Source: Beverwykella pulmonaria | Taxonomy: Eukaryota; Ascomycota; Dothideomycetes; Pleosporales; Melanommataceae | Assembly (NCBI GenBank): GCA_001599595.1 | Contig: BCHH01000005.1 | Location: 2,434,678-2,498,677 of the forward strand | Direction: 5' to 3' | DNA: 64,000 nucleotides | Shown: positions 12,001 through 23,340 of the stretch, one piece after another | Numbering within the stretch: the first letter of the stretch is position 1 | Layout of the letters: the number at the start of each line of letters is the position of its first letter | The notes under the pieces: model-generated | Told to the model about the DNA's origin: nothing | Database searches by the model: none | Seen by the model: the letters and a program-made list of their open reading frames with translations, nothing else | Made by a program: the position numbers and the translations under genes

Positions 12001-12617
12001 TCACCTCCTTGAACAGCACTGCGCAGCCTCAGCCTCACGCAACCATAGCTATTCCCGACCCGCTTCCCAGTCTAGAGTTATCGAAACCCCCCGAAGTCGA
12101 GGGACGGATAGACAGTCTTGCCACCTCGCCTGCGCCTCGGGTGACTGTGCCAGATCCCCAAACCCCTGCTCTCCCCCCGTCCGAAGAAAGCCAGCCTCCT
12201 GTGCCTACGACCCCCCAGCAGCTATTTCTTTCGACACCCTCGAGACAGTCAGTTATTCGAACACGATTTTCCTCTCCCAACATGCGCGAACAGCGGAGAC
12301 TCCACAAGCTGCAGACTGAGATGGAAGCTATGCTTCCGCACAGGCTACCTCAGCCGACTCAGGCAGCAGACGACCTCGATGCATTGATGTCTCCCCGCGC
12401 AGAGGAGTTCACCAGGAATCCTTTTCATGTGAACTTCCGTCCTGTTGAAAAAGATGTAAGCCCAGCATCATCAGTCGAGACAATCAAAAACGATGACAAC
12501 CGCAAGGACTGGAAAGGGCCACACCAGTGGACACCGCAAAAGACTGTTGAGGACCCCCGCAGCCCAGTTCAGACAGGAAGCAGCCCTATCGTCCGTAACA
12601 TTTGGGATGTGTTGTGA
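9087..12617 (+). CDS. Dual-specificity protein phosphatase, MSG5-like, with SPR-repeat tail
   Basis: This is an intronless gene of 1176 residues from the first in-frame ATG (MAMSTTTVV). The catalytic signature H-C-Q-C-G-V-S-R-S is at residues 506-514 with Cys507 as nucleophile, preceded by the substrate-loop region W-E-H-N-T-D-I-V-P-D-L. The domain begins near residue 360 (ICIYESGVFLYFEP) and is split by an ~85-residue Ser/Thr/Pro insertion, as in fungal MAP-kinase phosphatases of the Msg5 type. Both flanks are long, disordered and Ser/Pro-rich. The C-terminal ~560 residues carry at least six spaced S-P-R-x-x-x-F motifs and an F-E-F-P sequence matching an ERK-docking DEF site. Likely role: dephosphorylating MAP kinases of wall or mating pathways. 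DUSP identity is firm; the Msg5 assignment is moderate. Confidence 0.88.
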   Translation: MAMSTTTVVQKADLKRAFAPDLVLNSSFPSKRFEHAFTPRPVHPPRTRRLSMVQASSRTFMPIPSFMSVFGEQTSTTASKELPHRDGTSPHGSHITRPASSGNTTSGPGSANVPFAAFHIHRDSTSTLASESSDSSPTTTISTMDSSSVTDPSPGPSPESPVAKAAPSSFVPDFRSRRTENNSLDNSPTAFFELARPTTPAKKPRNLKNLGINTASSLSNLRSNPTAPLPGLVKKEKNTSAPTSPSFIKPPTPPKRRPSNLSLTIKTPGSNENKGPMRLMIPSTPALNRPALRHFQSSPSLPLCSQNGSSGGMQLPALRPIKTNAHGLSEVPFEMEEEDQEQNFDIPQSREEKPAAYPNGPICIYESGVFLYFEPTVEQALTYDLIINVASEVPNPFTTPASVSQKELDARRVDGPPAENVDFASLPERTKPSSFDTQSSSPTTPKATPILEDTLQTSVVVNGTTSKAPEYIHMKWEHNTDIVPDLYKLVKLMDDRVQQGKRILVHCQCGVSRSASLIVAYGIYKNPGVSVQEAYDSVKKRSKWIGPNMNLIMQLQEFRNGLLKLNENRSYHNQSFGMNSQRRSAGMPTANSNGTNRHSPFDREISFGSRTPRTAPLPPDNDLNMQRASTGNMISISPGPTSAPQSSFFSPGFRRSWASSQTHFDLSPKPSPTTIPYVDPKGHVVPMLSITNNDQSTGQADVGTCEEPAQSQQEAGLRPVSVPNFSRQFPLRMNVDNERTADDIQPATFLTAPKGFGSFDILRSPAVPSFNLAALGPDSSADSELLSPRATEFNIHPWPRGYDTDSQSSPSLTQHSPISPRSAGFHTTAPNHEESSHSVPLLSPRTTSFNFNPPQTTTETPEPGDRSSQQFDLTSPVITTFPKDIFPSKSDVLDAEVASPRATEFHMTPLKPKLADADPFGLTSPRQFEFPSIPFEAVDLTPFRNVEEPRRPSFQAFLPPAHLAQPEAVNGFTSLNSTAQPQPHATIAIPDPLPSLELSKPPEVEGRIDSLATSPAPRVTVPDPQTPALPPSEESQPPVPTTPQQLFLSTPSRQSVIRTRFSSPNMREQRRLHKLQTEMEAMLPHRLPQPTQAADDLDALMSPRAEEFTRNPFHVNFRPVEKDVSPASSVETIKNDDNRKDWKGPHQWTPQKTVEDPRSPVQTGSSPIVRNIWDVL

Positions 12618-14183
12618 TCACACGCAAGTCTCGGGACGAAATCCTCATTCACTTCAAACCCAAGGAATTCCCACAGGAGATATGATGCCTGTTCTGGCTG
12701 CACCCAATGGACAAGATCTTCCTGACAACATTGTGTCAAAGCCACCGGGCCCATCCTCGACGCAAAACAGGCCGTTTGGTTCGTACCGTCCACATTGGAG
12801 ACCATGATCGCTGCCTGCAAGCAATCTCCTACCCGCGAAGGATCACGATCCTTCCATGGCGCTGTTCCACGCCACCAACACAGCCACCAGCATAGCCTGA
12901 CAGGCCACCATTTCTCGAAGCCACCAACGCACTCCAGTAAACAGTTTCTCCTCAACGATATTTCTTTTCATTATGGATTGCTCAGGTCGCCATAAGCGCA
13001 CCGTCCTATCAGCCATTTCCTTCATTCTCATCTTCATCTCAGCAAAACCACATTCTCTTCCTTTCCTTGCAGTTCGGCTCGTGGAGAGTAATTGTGCTTC
13101 ATATCCGATATTTGTATTCTCACTCAGGCGGGTTGCGTTCAGTTACTTTAATGTAGTCTCTAGTTCGCGATTCGACTTCCCTGGTTATTTCCAGGTACCA
13201 CACTCTCTACGCCTTCCATAACTCTCACGATATCCACATACATATCACATTCTCTGTACGCTATTATCTCAACATCTCCTTCTCGTTAACTCTCTCTTGT
13301 TCCGAATATATCGATATCACGAGGCAACTGGGGACACAACAGACGTGCTGCCACACATTTTCCCCCAGCCAAACTACGTAGGCAGCATTGGTTGATTGGG
13401 AAGTGTGTGGTGAAGGTAGTCTGCATTTCTTTTGTTGAATTGATTTCACTTCCAAATTTCTTGGCCCCACGAATGGGCATAGGGGTAGGTGCAATCGGGC
13501 CTTGGAGTTTTGAGTAATCCGGATTGGATCGAATTGGACGGCTCCCGTTGAAAATGGAGTCCGGAAAATTTGTGCTCTTGGGTCTTGAAAGTGTAGATGT
13601 GAATTGAAATCTTTACTTGGCTCACTTTGATCCTTTCTGTGATGTTGTGTGAACTTTCTAAGAGTTCCGGTTACAATGGGGTGGGATGAGTAGGCATGTC
13701 TACAATGAGGTGCTAGGGTAGAGTAACAATAAAAACAGGCATAAACGCTACATTGGGACTATAATATTATTACATATAGTTTAAGCCTTATTTACACGGC
13801 TTATGTTTTGTCCTGCCTGGCCTGCCTGTACCCGTAGACAATTTGAGGTGGCGCTGCTGTCAGCTTGGACATTTGGCGGCCGTGACCCCACGCTGTCTAG
13901 GGCGAGGGCTTTTTTACAGCTCGCCTAGGTCTGCAGACGCCGAGGTCTGCAGACACCTTCTATGCTACAAATCGACGAGTCAGAAGGCGGGCGCTTCGGT
14001 CTGGTTGTCGTGAGGCTCTCGGCCTCTAAGCCGCTTCAGCCGTCCGCCATCCCACCCTCGACCCTTGACACTAAACACCGCGCATTCAGCCCAGCCTTGT
14101 CCGGATTATGCCTAATTACCAGACAGCCCTCCAAGAACCGTCATCCACCTCAACCCGCTCTAATCCATCTGGGATGACCCGGC
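12618..14183. other. Intergenic region before the kinase gene
   Basis: The 3' flank of the phosphatase runs to about 13.7 kb and is pyrimidine-rich around 13000-13300. An AT-rich patch (13720-13800) follows, then a GC-richer promoter with two copies of a 10-bp palindrome (listed separately). No convincing gene was found. Confidence 0.5.
13929..13954. repeat. Paired 10-bp palindromes GTCTGCAGAC, 16 bp apart
   Basis: GTCTGCAGAC, a perfect palindrome, occurs at 13929-13938 and again at 13945-13954 within the direct repeat AGGTCTGCAGAC. The pair is ~230 bp upstream of the kinase ATG. Paired dyads at a fixed ~1.5-turn phase are typical of dimeric regulator sites, but no known fungal factor is implied. 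Confidence 0.6.
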
Positions 14184-17100
14184 ATGTCGCTCCAGACTTC
14201 CCACGCTGAATCGCTACGCCGAAGGGACTTTACCTTGCGACAAATCCGGAGCGATCTTGATCGCCACATCATCCACTCAGATAACATTCCCGACGCATAC
14301 ATAAGATACCAAGACATAAAAGATGCCTGGTCTGGCCACAACACCATTCAGAAAGCCCTCTATCCGGCGAAGTTGCGGGAGGAAGAAATCAACGACGTTA
14401 GAAGGAGACTACTAAGATTCATTTCGATATTAGTATGGATCGAAGCGTACGACATTTTGTACGACTTTCGGGCCCATTTCCTCAATGCTGATGGCAATCT
14501 CTTTGGTATCAGCGACTCCAACTTGCCTCTGACGAACGAACAAGTTGGATTTATGCAAAACTTCATTCGGATGGGGTTCGTGACCTTCCAATATCTTTTC
14601 ATACCGGTATGTCGTCCTCCTTCAACCTGTTCACTCCTATAGCTTACCGGTTATATTAGCAAGTCATTGCAGAAGAGGCTACTGTCCAAAAAGTAGATGA
14701 CAAGCTTCGACTTCCATTCGAAAGCGTGAAACGGAACCTTTTTGCAGGTGCTTACGGGACAGTAGATAAAGTCGGAATATCAGCGCACTACCTCCGTGCC
14801 TCTGATGAAGGAGATTATGACCATGTAAGACCGATAAACTTCCCTGCTAGATATGTTCTTACCCTTGCAGGTGAGATACGTGGCCTGCAAAAGATTCCAC
14901 CCACGGCGCGACGCTGCTCGTGATGAGTCGCACCGCGAATTGAGCAATCTTCAAGTCCTCAAGGAGAGCATTACAAAGCACGATAACATTCGACTCCACT
15001 TAGCAATAATCTTCCACAAGGATGAACATTTCATCCTTCTTCCTTGGGCAGAACACCTTGATTTAGAGATCTTCTTGCTTGAAGGTCACGACTTTCGGGG
15101 AGCAGAGGTATATGATTTCAACCTTCGCTTCCCTAATGCTCAGGCAGGAGGAATGGTGGACGCAGTCTGCACACAAATGCATCATGTCGCTGATGCACTT
15201 CGGTGGCTTCACAACGGCGTTATTACCAAAGGAGATCAACAAAGCAAGATATGCTTTGCGCATATGGATTTGAAGCCAAACAACGTGCTCATCGACAAGG
15301 GGTCGTCGTCAGTCGGACGATGGGTTCTCACAGACTTTGGCATCTCAGCTTTCAAGGAAGACGAAGGCTCGGAGCCCACAAACTTCGTGTCAATCCGAGA
15401 TTACTATCAAAACCTCACTTTCAAAGTCCCCCCTCCGCGGGATCCTGGAGCATACCAACCCCCGGAAGTAGAGCATACAGGGAACGTCATCCCCGAGGGA
15501 AGGATTACTGCTGAGGAGGGACATGCCGGACGAAGAGGAGACATATGGTCATTCGGTTGCATATTCTCCGAAGTTCTTGTCTTCGCTCTGGGCCAAACAG
15601 CCCTTGTCAAGCAATTCCGCAAAGATCGAAAAGGTCCGAACGAGAAACGCTACAAGACAGATTACTTTTATGATCAAAAGCCACCAGAGACTCTCCAACC
15701 TAACGCTACTGGGAACCCTTACCGTGTTCGGCCGTGGATCGAGGATTTTTTGCGCAGCTTACCGGGGAAATATACTCCTCTTCCCAAAAATGCAATCAAC
15801 TGCTGCGTGGAGACAATACTGGAAATCCTCGTTACGGACGGAGATCAGAGACCAAACGCAGATCAGCTTCTTGCCAAGTTAAGCCATGTTGCAAAGCATG
15901 TGGGAGCATCCAGGTCTCCTGGAGGGCCTCCATCGAATTGCCCGTTGGAGAGGTTAGCTTTGAAGCAAAAACTGATACACGACCACTCTGAACAGGGAGG
16001 ACAATCTGCTGCTAGTATGCAAGTAAAGGAGAGAGATCAACGAGAAGACTCTATGACCGATGAGGCATATGCGAACGGCCCTTGGGAACTCTATCCTGGT
16101 AGTCAGTCTCCCGATCGCCTGAGTTTCCATCCACAGAAGACTCCACGTCCACCCTTTCAACCACCGGGAATACCCAGTCATCGATCAGATTGGTTTGGCC
16201 ACAATATCAATGGGCCCGCTATTTCCAGCCCTCCTGTGAACACATCATCGGCCTCGCTTCCCGAGGGCCCGTTTATAAACAGCCCATCCTTATTTTCCGT
16301 AGCACACCCATCGTTTCCGATAACGATTATGCGTAGCACTACAATGGAAAACGAGCTTCTTGACGATCCTCGGAGTGCAATTCGACGCAGACCTGACCCC
16401 ATAGCGGAACAAGGGCATCTCCTTGGTCCTTGGAGCTCTTTCCAACGCAGATCTGATCCCCCAGCGGAAAGCCCAACTGGCCTAGGAATTAGTGCAGATT
16501 CTACGCAGCATTTTCCTGTACCACAAACTCCAGAGGCACCCAGCATCAATCGCTCTCTCTCTAGGGAGTTTCGAAGAGATCTTCACGGCGTTTTAATAGA
16601 CCAGGAACCAGAAAAAATACGGCGCGTCCAACCTTCCGTAGAGTTAACCCTGCCTGGGTTGGCCAAGAGAAAGATAACCGGCTTTTCCCTTTGCCCTTCA
16701 GGGGAACGAGTTGCCTATCTCACAGAATACAAGGCAAAAGTTGAAGTGCTCGTATCCAGGCTGTCGTTGGAGAAAAGGAGGGAAGAAAGGAATCACACAG
16801 GACCCTTGCCCGGCGGTATCACGTGGGAAGGCATTGAGGCTGCAAACGTTTTTGTCGTTGTTTGGGGGAACACGAATGGATTGAAGCAGGTGAGCATTCT
16901 TCCATTCCCTGTATGAAGCAGATAATCTCATCCTCCTTAGATTTACGTCACCAATTCGCAGAACAGCAAACTTTGGACTGGGCCACAAAAGATTTCCAGT
17001 TCACTGGCATCCCTTATCACAATTGCAATCTCGTCCCAAGGATCTCTTGCTATTGTATGCAGCAAATGCATAATTCACACTTCAATCGAGTTCGTCATAT

Positions 17101-17848
17101 TAAGCATACTTTACAGAAAAGATGCGAGTGCTAATAATTGGCAGGGCTGTACTTGTGGAAGACAAATATCACGAAGCCCCTTACGAGACAATTCGCGCCA
17201 AAGACAATCATACATTCACGCATGCTGCCTTCAACGACGACGGAACCTTGCTATATGCGTGGGAGTATGGCCGACCCGATGACCGCTTGTCTGTATGGAG
17301 GATCGAGGGATCTCCCAGAACATTGGTACTCCCGGCTGATTCAGAAGGAGGGTACAAATCGGTACGTCAACTCATATTTGAAGATAGGGGCTATACTCAT
17401 AGTTAACTAGATGCAGATGCATCACGGCGATCCCAAGGCAACCCTCATCCCGTACAATAGCTATCACGGCTGCATCATCCGCGCGCAGGGCGATGCATTT
17501 TTCCCAGCGCAGATTCGCAGCACCCAACGCGGGAGCGACGACACGCTCCCGAAACTCACGCAACATCTGCCAAACACGCTCGCCGCGTGCATGTACGGCG
17601 ACCACACGCTCCTCATTATTGAAAAAGGCTTTACCCAGATCCATGGACGGATAAAAGAGCTCCGCGTCGTCGGTGGAGGCAACCACGTCATCGACAAACC
17701 AGGGAAAACGGATCCAGTGGTCAAGATGAAATGCAGTGCAGGGGATGGATCACAGATGCGGGCCGTAGCAGTGCCGGGCACGGATGATCTCGTCATTGTG
17801 GTGTGCATGCCCAGTGGAAAGGTGGAGCTTATTCCCGTTGTTCGCTGA
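14184..17848 (+). CDS. Protein kinase with propeller-like C-terminal region; reading frame interrupted
   Basis: Clear exons are 14184-14606, 14660-14824 and 14871-16889; a fourth starts at 16941, and the last is 17411-17848. A fungal-specific ~160-residue N-terminus precedes a complete kinase core: Gly loop F-A-G-A-Y-G-T-V (residues 169-176), V-A-C-K with Lys203, H-M-D-L-K-P-N-N with Asp329, and D-F-G at 351-353. It should therefore be an active Ser/Thr kinase. A disordered linker with two S-F-Q-R-R-S-D-P-like repeats follows, then beta-propeller-like strands (KITGFSLCPSGERVAYLTEY, FNDDGTLLYAWEYGR, MRAVAVPGTDDLVIVV). Between 17050 and 17180 the frame changes in a way no obvious GT-AG intron repairs: GLYLWKT is in one frame and the next strand in another. 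It is either a pseudogenising frameshift or an unusual exon structure. It converges on the CorA-like gene only 120 bp away. Confidence 0.75.
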
Positions 17849-17968
17849 AAATTTTTTTTTTTAAAGGTAGAATCATTGCATTTGCATACCGGATCGACAT
17901 CCAAGGCGGCACTACATATTGTACAGTAATAATTATCATGATACCCTGTCCGTCTTTCAACGCACTTC

Positions 17969-19675
17969 TTATTCTATTTTCGAAGAGAGAGGAGGTGGAG
18001 CAGGAGGGAAGTTGCTTGGCTTCATTTGCCACGGCCATCGAAAAGGCTTATGCTTGATCCTAGAATCGAAGAACAATATCAGAACGTATATGCCGCCCGT
18101 GACGAGAGTCAGGGGCAGCCACGTGGCTATGAAGATCCAGAGATCGGGAGACACCTGCAGCTTCTTCGTGTTTTGGTCAAAGAGGAAGAAGTTCATTCCA
18201 TAGAGCGTCTTCACATTGTGTCAGTCTCATATACCATAAATGGGGGTGGAGAGTATACTAACCCCTATGAAGCTTCCCGGCAGGTAGATCGCAGACAGGA
18301 ACGTTATTATCTTCACCGTTGCGCTGTCGTCCACTGTATCCTCGGTCAGTTTCTTAAGCCCCTCGGTCAGGTCGCGGAGTTCGGTGTCGATCTTCGCCGC
18401 TTCGAGTTGGTTATGCAGCGTCAATGTATAGCCGACCTATAGACAAGAATTAGATTTAAGCTTACTTCAGCTCCACCACCATAGCATTGGACTTACCAGG
18501 TCAATCAGATTCTGTATTCGCCCTTTTAACACATCCGCGCTCTCTATATACCCCTTCATCTTGGCATGATGTGCCTTGATCTCGTCCAAGCTACTCAACA
18601 CATCCAAGGACGAGTCTCCAAGGCGAGCCAAAAGATCGAGGTTCCCGCTACAGCACGCGCGCGAGAAGAGAACGAAGTCGTTGGTGTTGCGTAGGCGCTG
18701 GACGCGGAGAAAACTGGAGGTTGGTTCGGTGCGTTCGGGCTTTTCTACCATGGCGAGGTTGTTCTGCGTTTTGTTTAGTGCGCTGTCTTCCCCCCCTTTT
18801 TTTTTTGGCGGACATGTGTCTTACCTCGTCTGCAAAGCGCTCCCCGAGATGCCGGAAATACCATCGCCAATTGTCAAAGTAGCACGTGAAAAGAGACGCA
18901 TGCAGGCGAAAGGGATTCGCACATATCTGTATCCGTTTTGCTCGCGCCGACTCCGAAGCGCCTTCTAACGATGCGAGGGAGTGCTCGATCGCGGGTTCCC
19001 GGACTGGGTGTAGCAGGATGAAGATGTCTGGGGATGATGCATCTGGGACATGGCGATGGAAGACGCCCGTGTGTCTCAACGACCAAGGGTCTTTGCCGCC
19101 TCGTTGGTTGGCTTCAATGTATCGGATTTGGTAGGAGAGTTCGCAGGCGCCCGAGGCAGCGTTGTAGATGGTGGCGTTGTTGCTGCTTCCTTCTGCGATG
19201 TTGGGTTCTTGGCCGAAAGATGATACGATGTCTGCGAAGTCGCGGTGGATGGAGTAGGTTGTGAAGATGTGCTCTAGGAGATCGCTCGAGACATCAAGCG
19301 GGGATATCGTTCGTTTTGAATAGATGGAGCTGGATGTCTTGTTAGCAGACTGATAGAGTACGTGTTCTCATCCGAGGGGAAAAAGAGGCGGCCTCTTGGA
19401 GAGAGACATACATGATGCGGATTTTGATCTTGTCGCCAGGCTTGCTGCTGAGTGCTGCCCGCGCGTCTTTGGAAGTAGTGTAAGACGTCGATAAGGAATG
19501 GTCTAGGCTGCAGTTAGTAATCGTCTCATGGGCCGCCTCTAGCACTCTGGAATTTACCTTCAGAGATATCTGTTATCCGTATATTCAATGCATCACTGCC
19601 GTCTTTCAGCAGCACGCGTTTCGATTGCGGATAATTCCATGGCCGCGCGGAGGGCTGCGAGGTCTGACTCGACAT
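17969..19675 (-). CDS. CorA-like membrane protein (YGMN motif)
   Basis: Six exons (19558-19675, 19412-19502, 18825-19329, 18497-18763, 18263-18436, 17969-18208) join in frame to 464 residues; all introns are GT-AG and 47-82 bp. The C-terminus has the CorA architecture: a first membrane helix (ITFLSAIYLPGSFIG) leading straight into Y-G-M-N-F-F, then a second helix (LWIFIATWLPLTLVTGGIYV) and a short basic tail. GMN is the selectivity signature of CorA-type Mg2+ channels. The large N-terminal part (FTTYSIHRDFADIVSSFG, W-R-W-Y-F-R-H-L) and the coiled-coil stretch before the helices match the expanded Pezizomycotina family of CorA-like proteins of unknown physiology, so Mg2+ transport is possible but unproven. 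It is divergent from the permease across ~1 kb. Confidence 0.85.
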
Positions 19676-20695
19676 GGCACGCTACAGTACGCTTCACTTT
19701 TCACGGTGGGATATTCTTCCTAACAAGATTCCATTACAGTGACTTTATGTGGGATATGGTCCGGTCAACGACACCGGAAGGCGACACCGCGTGGGTGCTG
19801 CGGACACCAAGGGAGCCTGCAAGGCGCTCTCCCAACCGCCCCGCGTGCAAGATCCATGCACAGCCACATGGCAACACCCGCCGTATCACACAGTCTTCAG
19901 CCCGCGGCACGGCAATACGAGGTGCGTCCTGATAGGCCGGCGATACGCCACCCCGACGCCTCGAGTCACGTCTTGAGGTCACGGCTTTGGTTTCTTCGCT
20001 TCGATTTCATCAATCAGTTGCCTGCGCAAGACACTGTCAGTTGTCACGTTCGCCTTGGGTTGAATGGCACAGGCACTGACTCAATTTCTTCCTGTTTCGA
20101 GATCAGTTTGGCCACCGGCTGAGAGAAGTTTCGAGAGCTTACCTGGTCTATTAGCTCTGGGGCTTCGAATTGCTGATATCCGTAGTTAGAGCAAGCTCGC
20201 CGCCATCACGGTCCAGTGAAGCGTACGTTGATGTCGTAATTGTAGTTTGGATATTTTTTCCCATACTTTGCTTTCAAGAAATTCTCCAGATCCTCTTCGA
20301 GGCTGATGTACCGCGCATACGCCGGCTCGATGACGTTCAAAACCATGATGCAGAGTCACAGCTTGGAAGGCGCCTTGGGGTCCTGATGTGGTCGTTCGTT
20401 GGGCAAAAATTGCAGCGCGTCGTCAAGCGGGAACGATGTGCCCTATTTATCTACGAGCTGGTGTTCGCGGCTCATAGCCATCCCACCCTTTGCGAGCATG
20501 ACACAAGGCTGAAGCAATTTCTGATTGGGGGAAGCCACTTAGAGCGCCATAGTATTTATTGGCGCTGCGCAGCCCCGAACGCCTGACTCCCCTTTCTCAG
20601 CGCGACAGGGCTGGGTTAAATGACCAGGCTCCCATCGCTCGCACGCACCAGACATCTTGTCTCTTTCGACGATCTCGTAACTGTGTGTTTCAATC
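19676..20695. promoter_or_regulatory. Divergent intergenic region, CorA-like / permease
   Basis: This is a kilobase of shared upstream DNA with no recognisable coding motif in any frame. Short open frames here have no plausible start context or family match. Confidence 0.4.
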
Positions 20696-23340
20696 ATGCC
20701 TAGCCGTGAGCCCGTCAAGCTAAAGTGAGTTTCCCCCAGAAGGGCGCTAAGAAGCTAGGACTAATGAGGAATAGGCAGAATCTAAAGGGCTGGCAGATAC
20801 TGGTACGCTATCCTTACCTTCACGGCATCAGATATCGGACATCAGACGTCGCTCTGAAGTCTATGGTTCGCCTCACTGTCTGACACTCTGTTTTAGTTTA
20901 TCGTCATTAGCACTGTTATTGGATCCGGCATCTTTAGCAATGGTACTAGAATGGCCCCCCACTCCATACATCTGATTACTGACAGAATGAAAGGTGGCTC
21001 CGCCATCGAAATCGCTGGCCCGGGAGGTGCCCTCCTTGCTCTCGTCATTATGGGTACGTCCCCCATTGCACCTACTCCATGTTTTCGTCTCCAAGCAGAT
21101 TAACATGTATTTGTTGCAAAGATCTCTGGCAGATACAGTAGGGCAGCTTAGTCAGGCTAAGTTGATCCCTTTGTCTTCTGCCTGTATCTGCGCACTACCC
21201 TGTTATTCTTCTTGGACGTGGCAATCTTTCATTATTGTTTCTAATCCCTTGTTCTAATCAGGTGCCATTGCTATTTGCGTCGCCGAAGGGCTGAGCGAAT
21301 TCACGCAACTCTTCCCTGCACCAAATGCCATCGTCCAGTATGTAAGGGCCTTTGTCGATGAGGATTTTGGCTGGGTGGTTGGTATTGCATACTGGTAAGC
21401 GCATTCCCCAGCCTACTGCATGTTCCCATCTCCAAGAAGAAGAATAAGGGTCTGTTAGAGGCATCTTTTAAAGGTTTGCAAGGTAGCGGTAATCTTCTTG
21501 CTCGTAGCCTCGTCTTGCTTGACTGCCCTAGAAATTCTTCTCGGACGTTCCGAGATGTATTATGTTACTGAAATCCATTTCTTACTTGATTTAGGTTCAC
21601 CTACTCGAGCATCTTTGCAGGTCAAAACCTTACTGCTGCCAATTTAGCGGTGTATTGGGGCCTGAAACCAATTTGGCAAATCATCCTATTCTACTTTGTT
21701 ACCCCAGGAGTCATGGTCGCGATCAACATGGTGGGCGTCGGGACTTTTGGCTGGATTGAAGCCGTTGGGGGTATTCTGAAGATCTGTCTAGTGCTAGGGA
21801 CAACTATTGTTTTGTACGTTGTGGCTGCGGAGAGTGAGTACAAGCCCTCTGATATTTGCAAATTCCCAACTGGCTAACATTGTACAATAGAAGGGAACTG
21901 GTCCGGAAACGGTCGTAAGTAGTTTTTATCATATCATTATAGAGCTGCATGCTAACTACCACAGCAATTACGGAGGGGTTCAAATATAACGATAAATTCA
22001 CGAGCAATAAGTTCCGAGCATTGTGGTGAGTGATAGCCCTACCTTCCTCGAATTTCTTCTCACATACTAACTAAATTAATGAAGCTATATCATCCCCATG
22101 GTTGCCTTCGGCTTCCTCGGCATCGAAACCGTCGCAGTCACGGCATTTGAAGCCAGCTCATCGCGATCACTCCGTTTTCCATCCCAGTATGTTGCCTACA
22201 TTACACTGGTGTTGTATTTCCTTTGCATGCTCGGGCAATGCCTGAATGTTGACTGGAGAGATGATCACCTCCCCCTCATTTATGGCGGCATTGGGGACAG
22301 CTTCAAGGACACTAAGGATCTACACAATCCGTCATCGAGCAACCTCGTCATTCTTGCCCTCTGGAAGTGGGGCAAAAAGCCTCTTGCGGGTTTCTTGAAC
22401 GGAGCCATGATATTCAGCGTCTTGTCCGCTAGCAACACATCTCTCTACGTTGCATCTCGAACCCTCTATGGCTTGGCATTGGACGTTCCGACCAACTCTT
22501 GGCTGGGCAGACAACTGCACAAGTTTTCTCTAGTAGTACCGCAGACGGGTGTTCCGGCTGCTGCCTTGCTTTTTTCGGCTTTTGCCTTCATATGGCTTCC
22601 ATTTATTAATCTGAAAAAGGGTTATGCAGTTCAATATGTACGTTCCTTTTTCTCTTCCTCTGTGAGGGTATTTTGCTAACTACACTCTCAGCTCCTCGAA
22701 ATCATCCAGATATCATCTAGTGTGAGCTGTCTAATCGTATGGGCCGCACTTTCATTTGCATATCTGCGCTACTATCTTTGGTGCGTTGCATCAAACCCCC
22801 TCCCTTTAGAGTCCCCACAGAAAGCTAACCACGCGGTACCTAGGCTGAAGAAATGCGACGAGTACCTCATCGAAGACTACCAGCAATTCAAGCGTGGCGT
22901 CATGGGCTACAAACCTTTCACGGTCTTCGCTTGGGCGCAGCCCTTCCCCGCCATCGCCGCAGTCGCAGGCTGCCTCGTTGTGTTCGGCTTCTGCAGCACA
23001 ACGTGGTGGAACTCGCCTGTCACTGTATCCAAAGTCGCCATTGGCTATGCAGCTGTACGTAAATACATGTAATCCCTTTTAAAAACGCATACTCACCGAT
23101 ACGCAGCCCATCGTCCTGCTTTGCCTTTTCATCGTCTTCAAGTTGATCAATCGCCGTCTCTGGATCAGAACAAGCAGCAATTTCACGAAACTAGCAGGGA
23201 CGTTGGATAGGCTGAAGTGGTACAAGCCGGACGAGAAGGAGCCCAAGAAGAGACAGGAAGAGGCTACGAGGGCGCTGTCGCCGCCACAGGCATCAACGAA
23301 TGGAGAGGAGCTCTCCAATCTTGATTTTAGGTTAGCTTAG
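20696..23340 (+). CDS. Amino-acid permease, APC superfamily (fungal YAT type)
   Basis: Twelve exons: 20696-20724, 20775-20802, 20897-20942, 20994-21053, 21262-21394, 21595-21833, 21891-21914, 21965-22025, 22085-22637, 22692-22780, 22844-23054 and 23107-23340. They join in frame to 568 residues. It is a plasma-membrane H+/amino-acid symporter by family. TM1 carries the hallmark F-I-V-I-S-T-V-I-G-S-G-I-F, followed by G-G-S-A-I-E-I-A-G-P-G-G, and the central TM6-8 block has Y-I-I-P-M-V-A-F-G-F-L-G-I-E and S-A-S-N-T-S-L-Y-V-A-S-R-T-L-Y-G. About twelve membrane helices are visible, with a charged cytosolic tail. Substrate cannot be read. Introns 4 and 5 (~200 bp) are much longer than the others; intron 4 contains a copy of a dispersed repeat. 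Confidence 0.93.
21128..21230 (+). repeat. Dispersed repeat copy inside permease intron 4
   Basis: The core GGCAGATACAGTAGGG is at 21128-21143. Similarity to the copy at 44.5 kb (opposite strand) continues ~90 bp downstream, through a shared TTTGTC-TGCCTG-ATCT block and a TATTCTTCT-like end. It explains why this intron is four times longer than the gene's typical intron. Confidence 0.5.
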
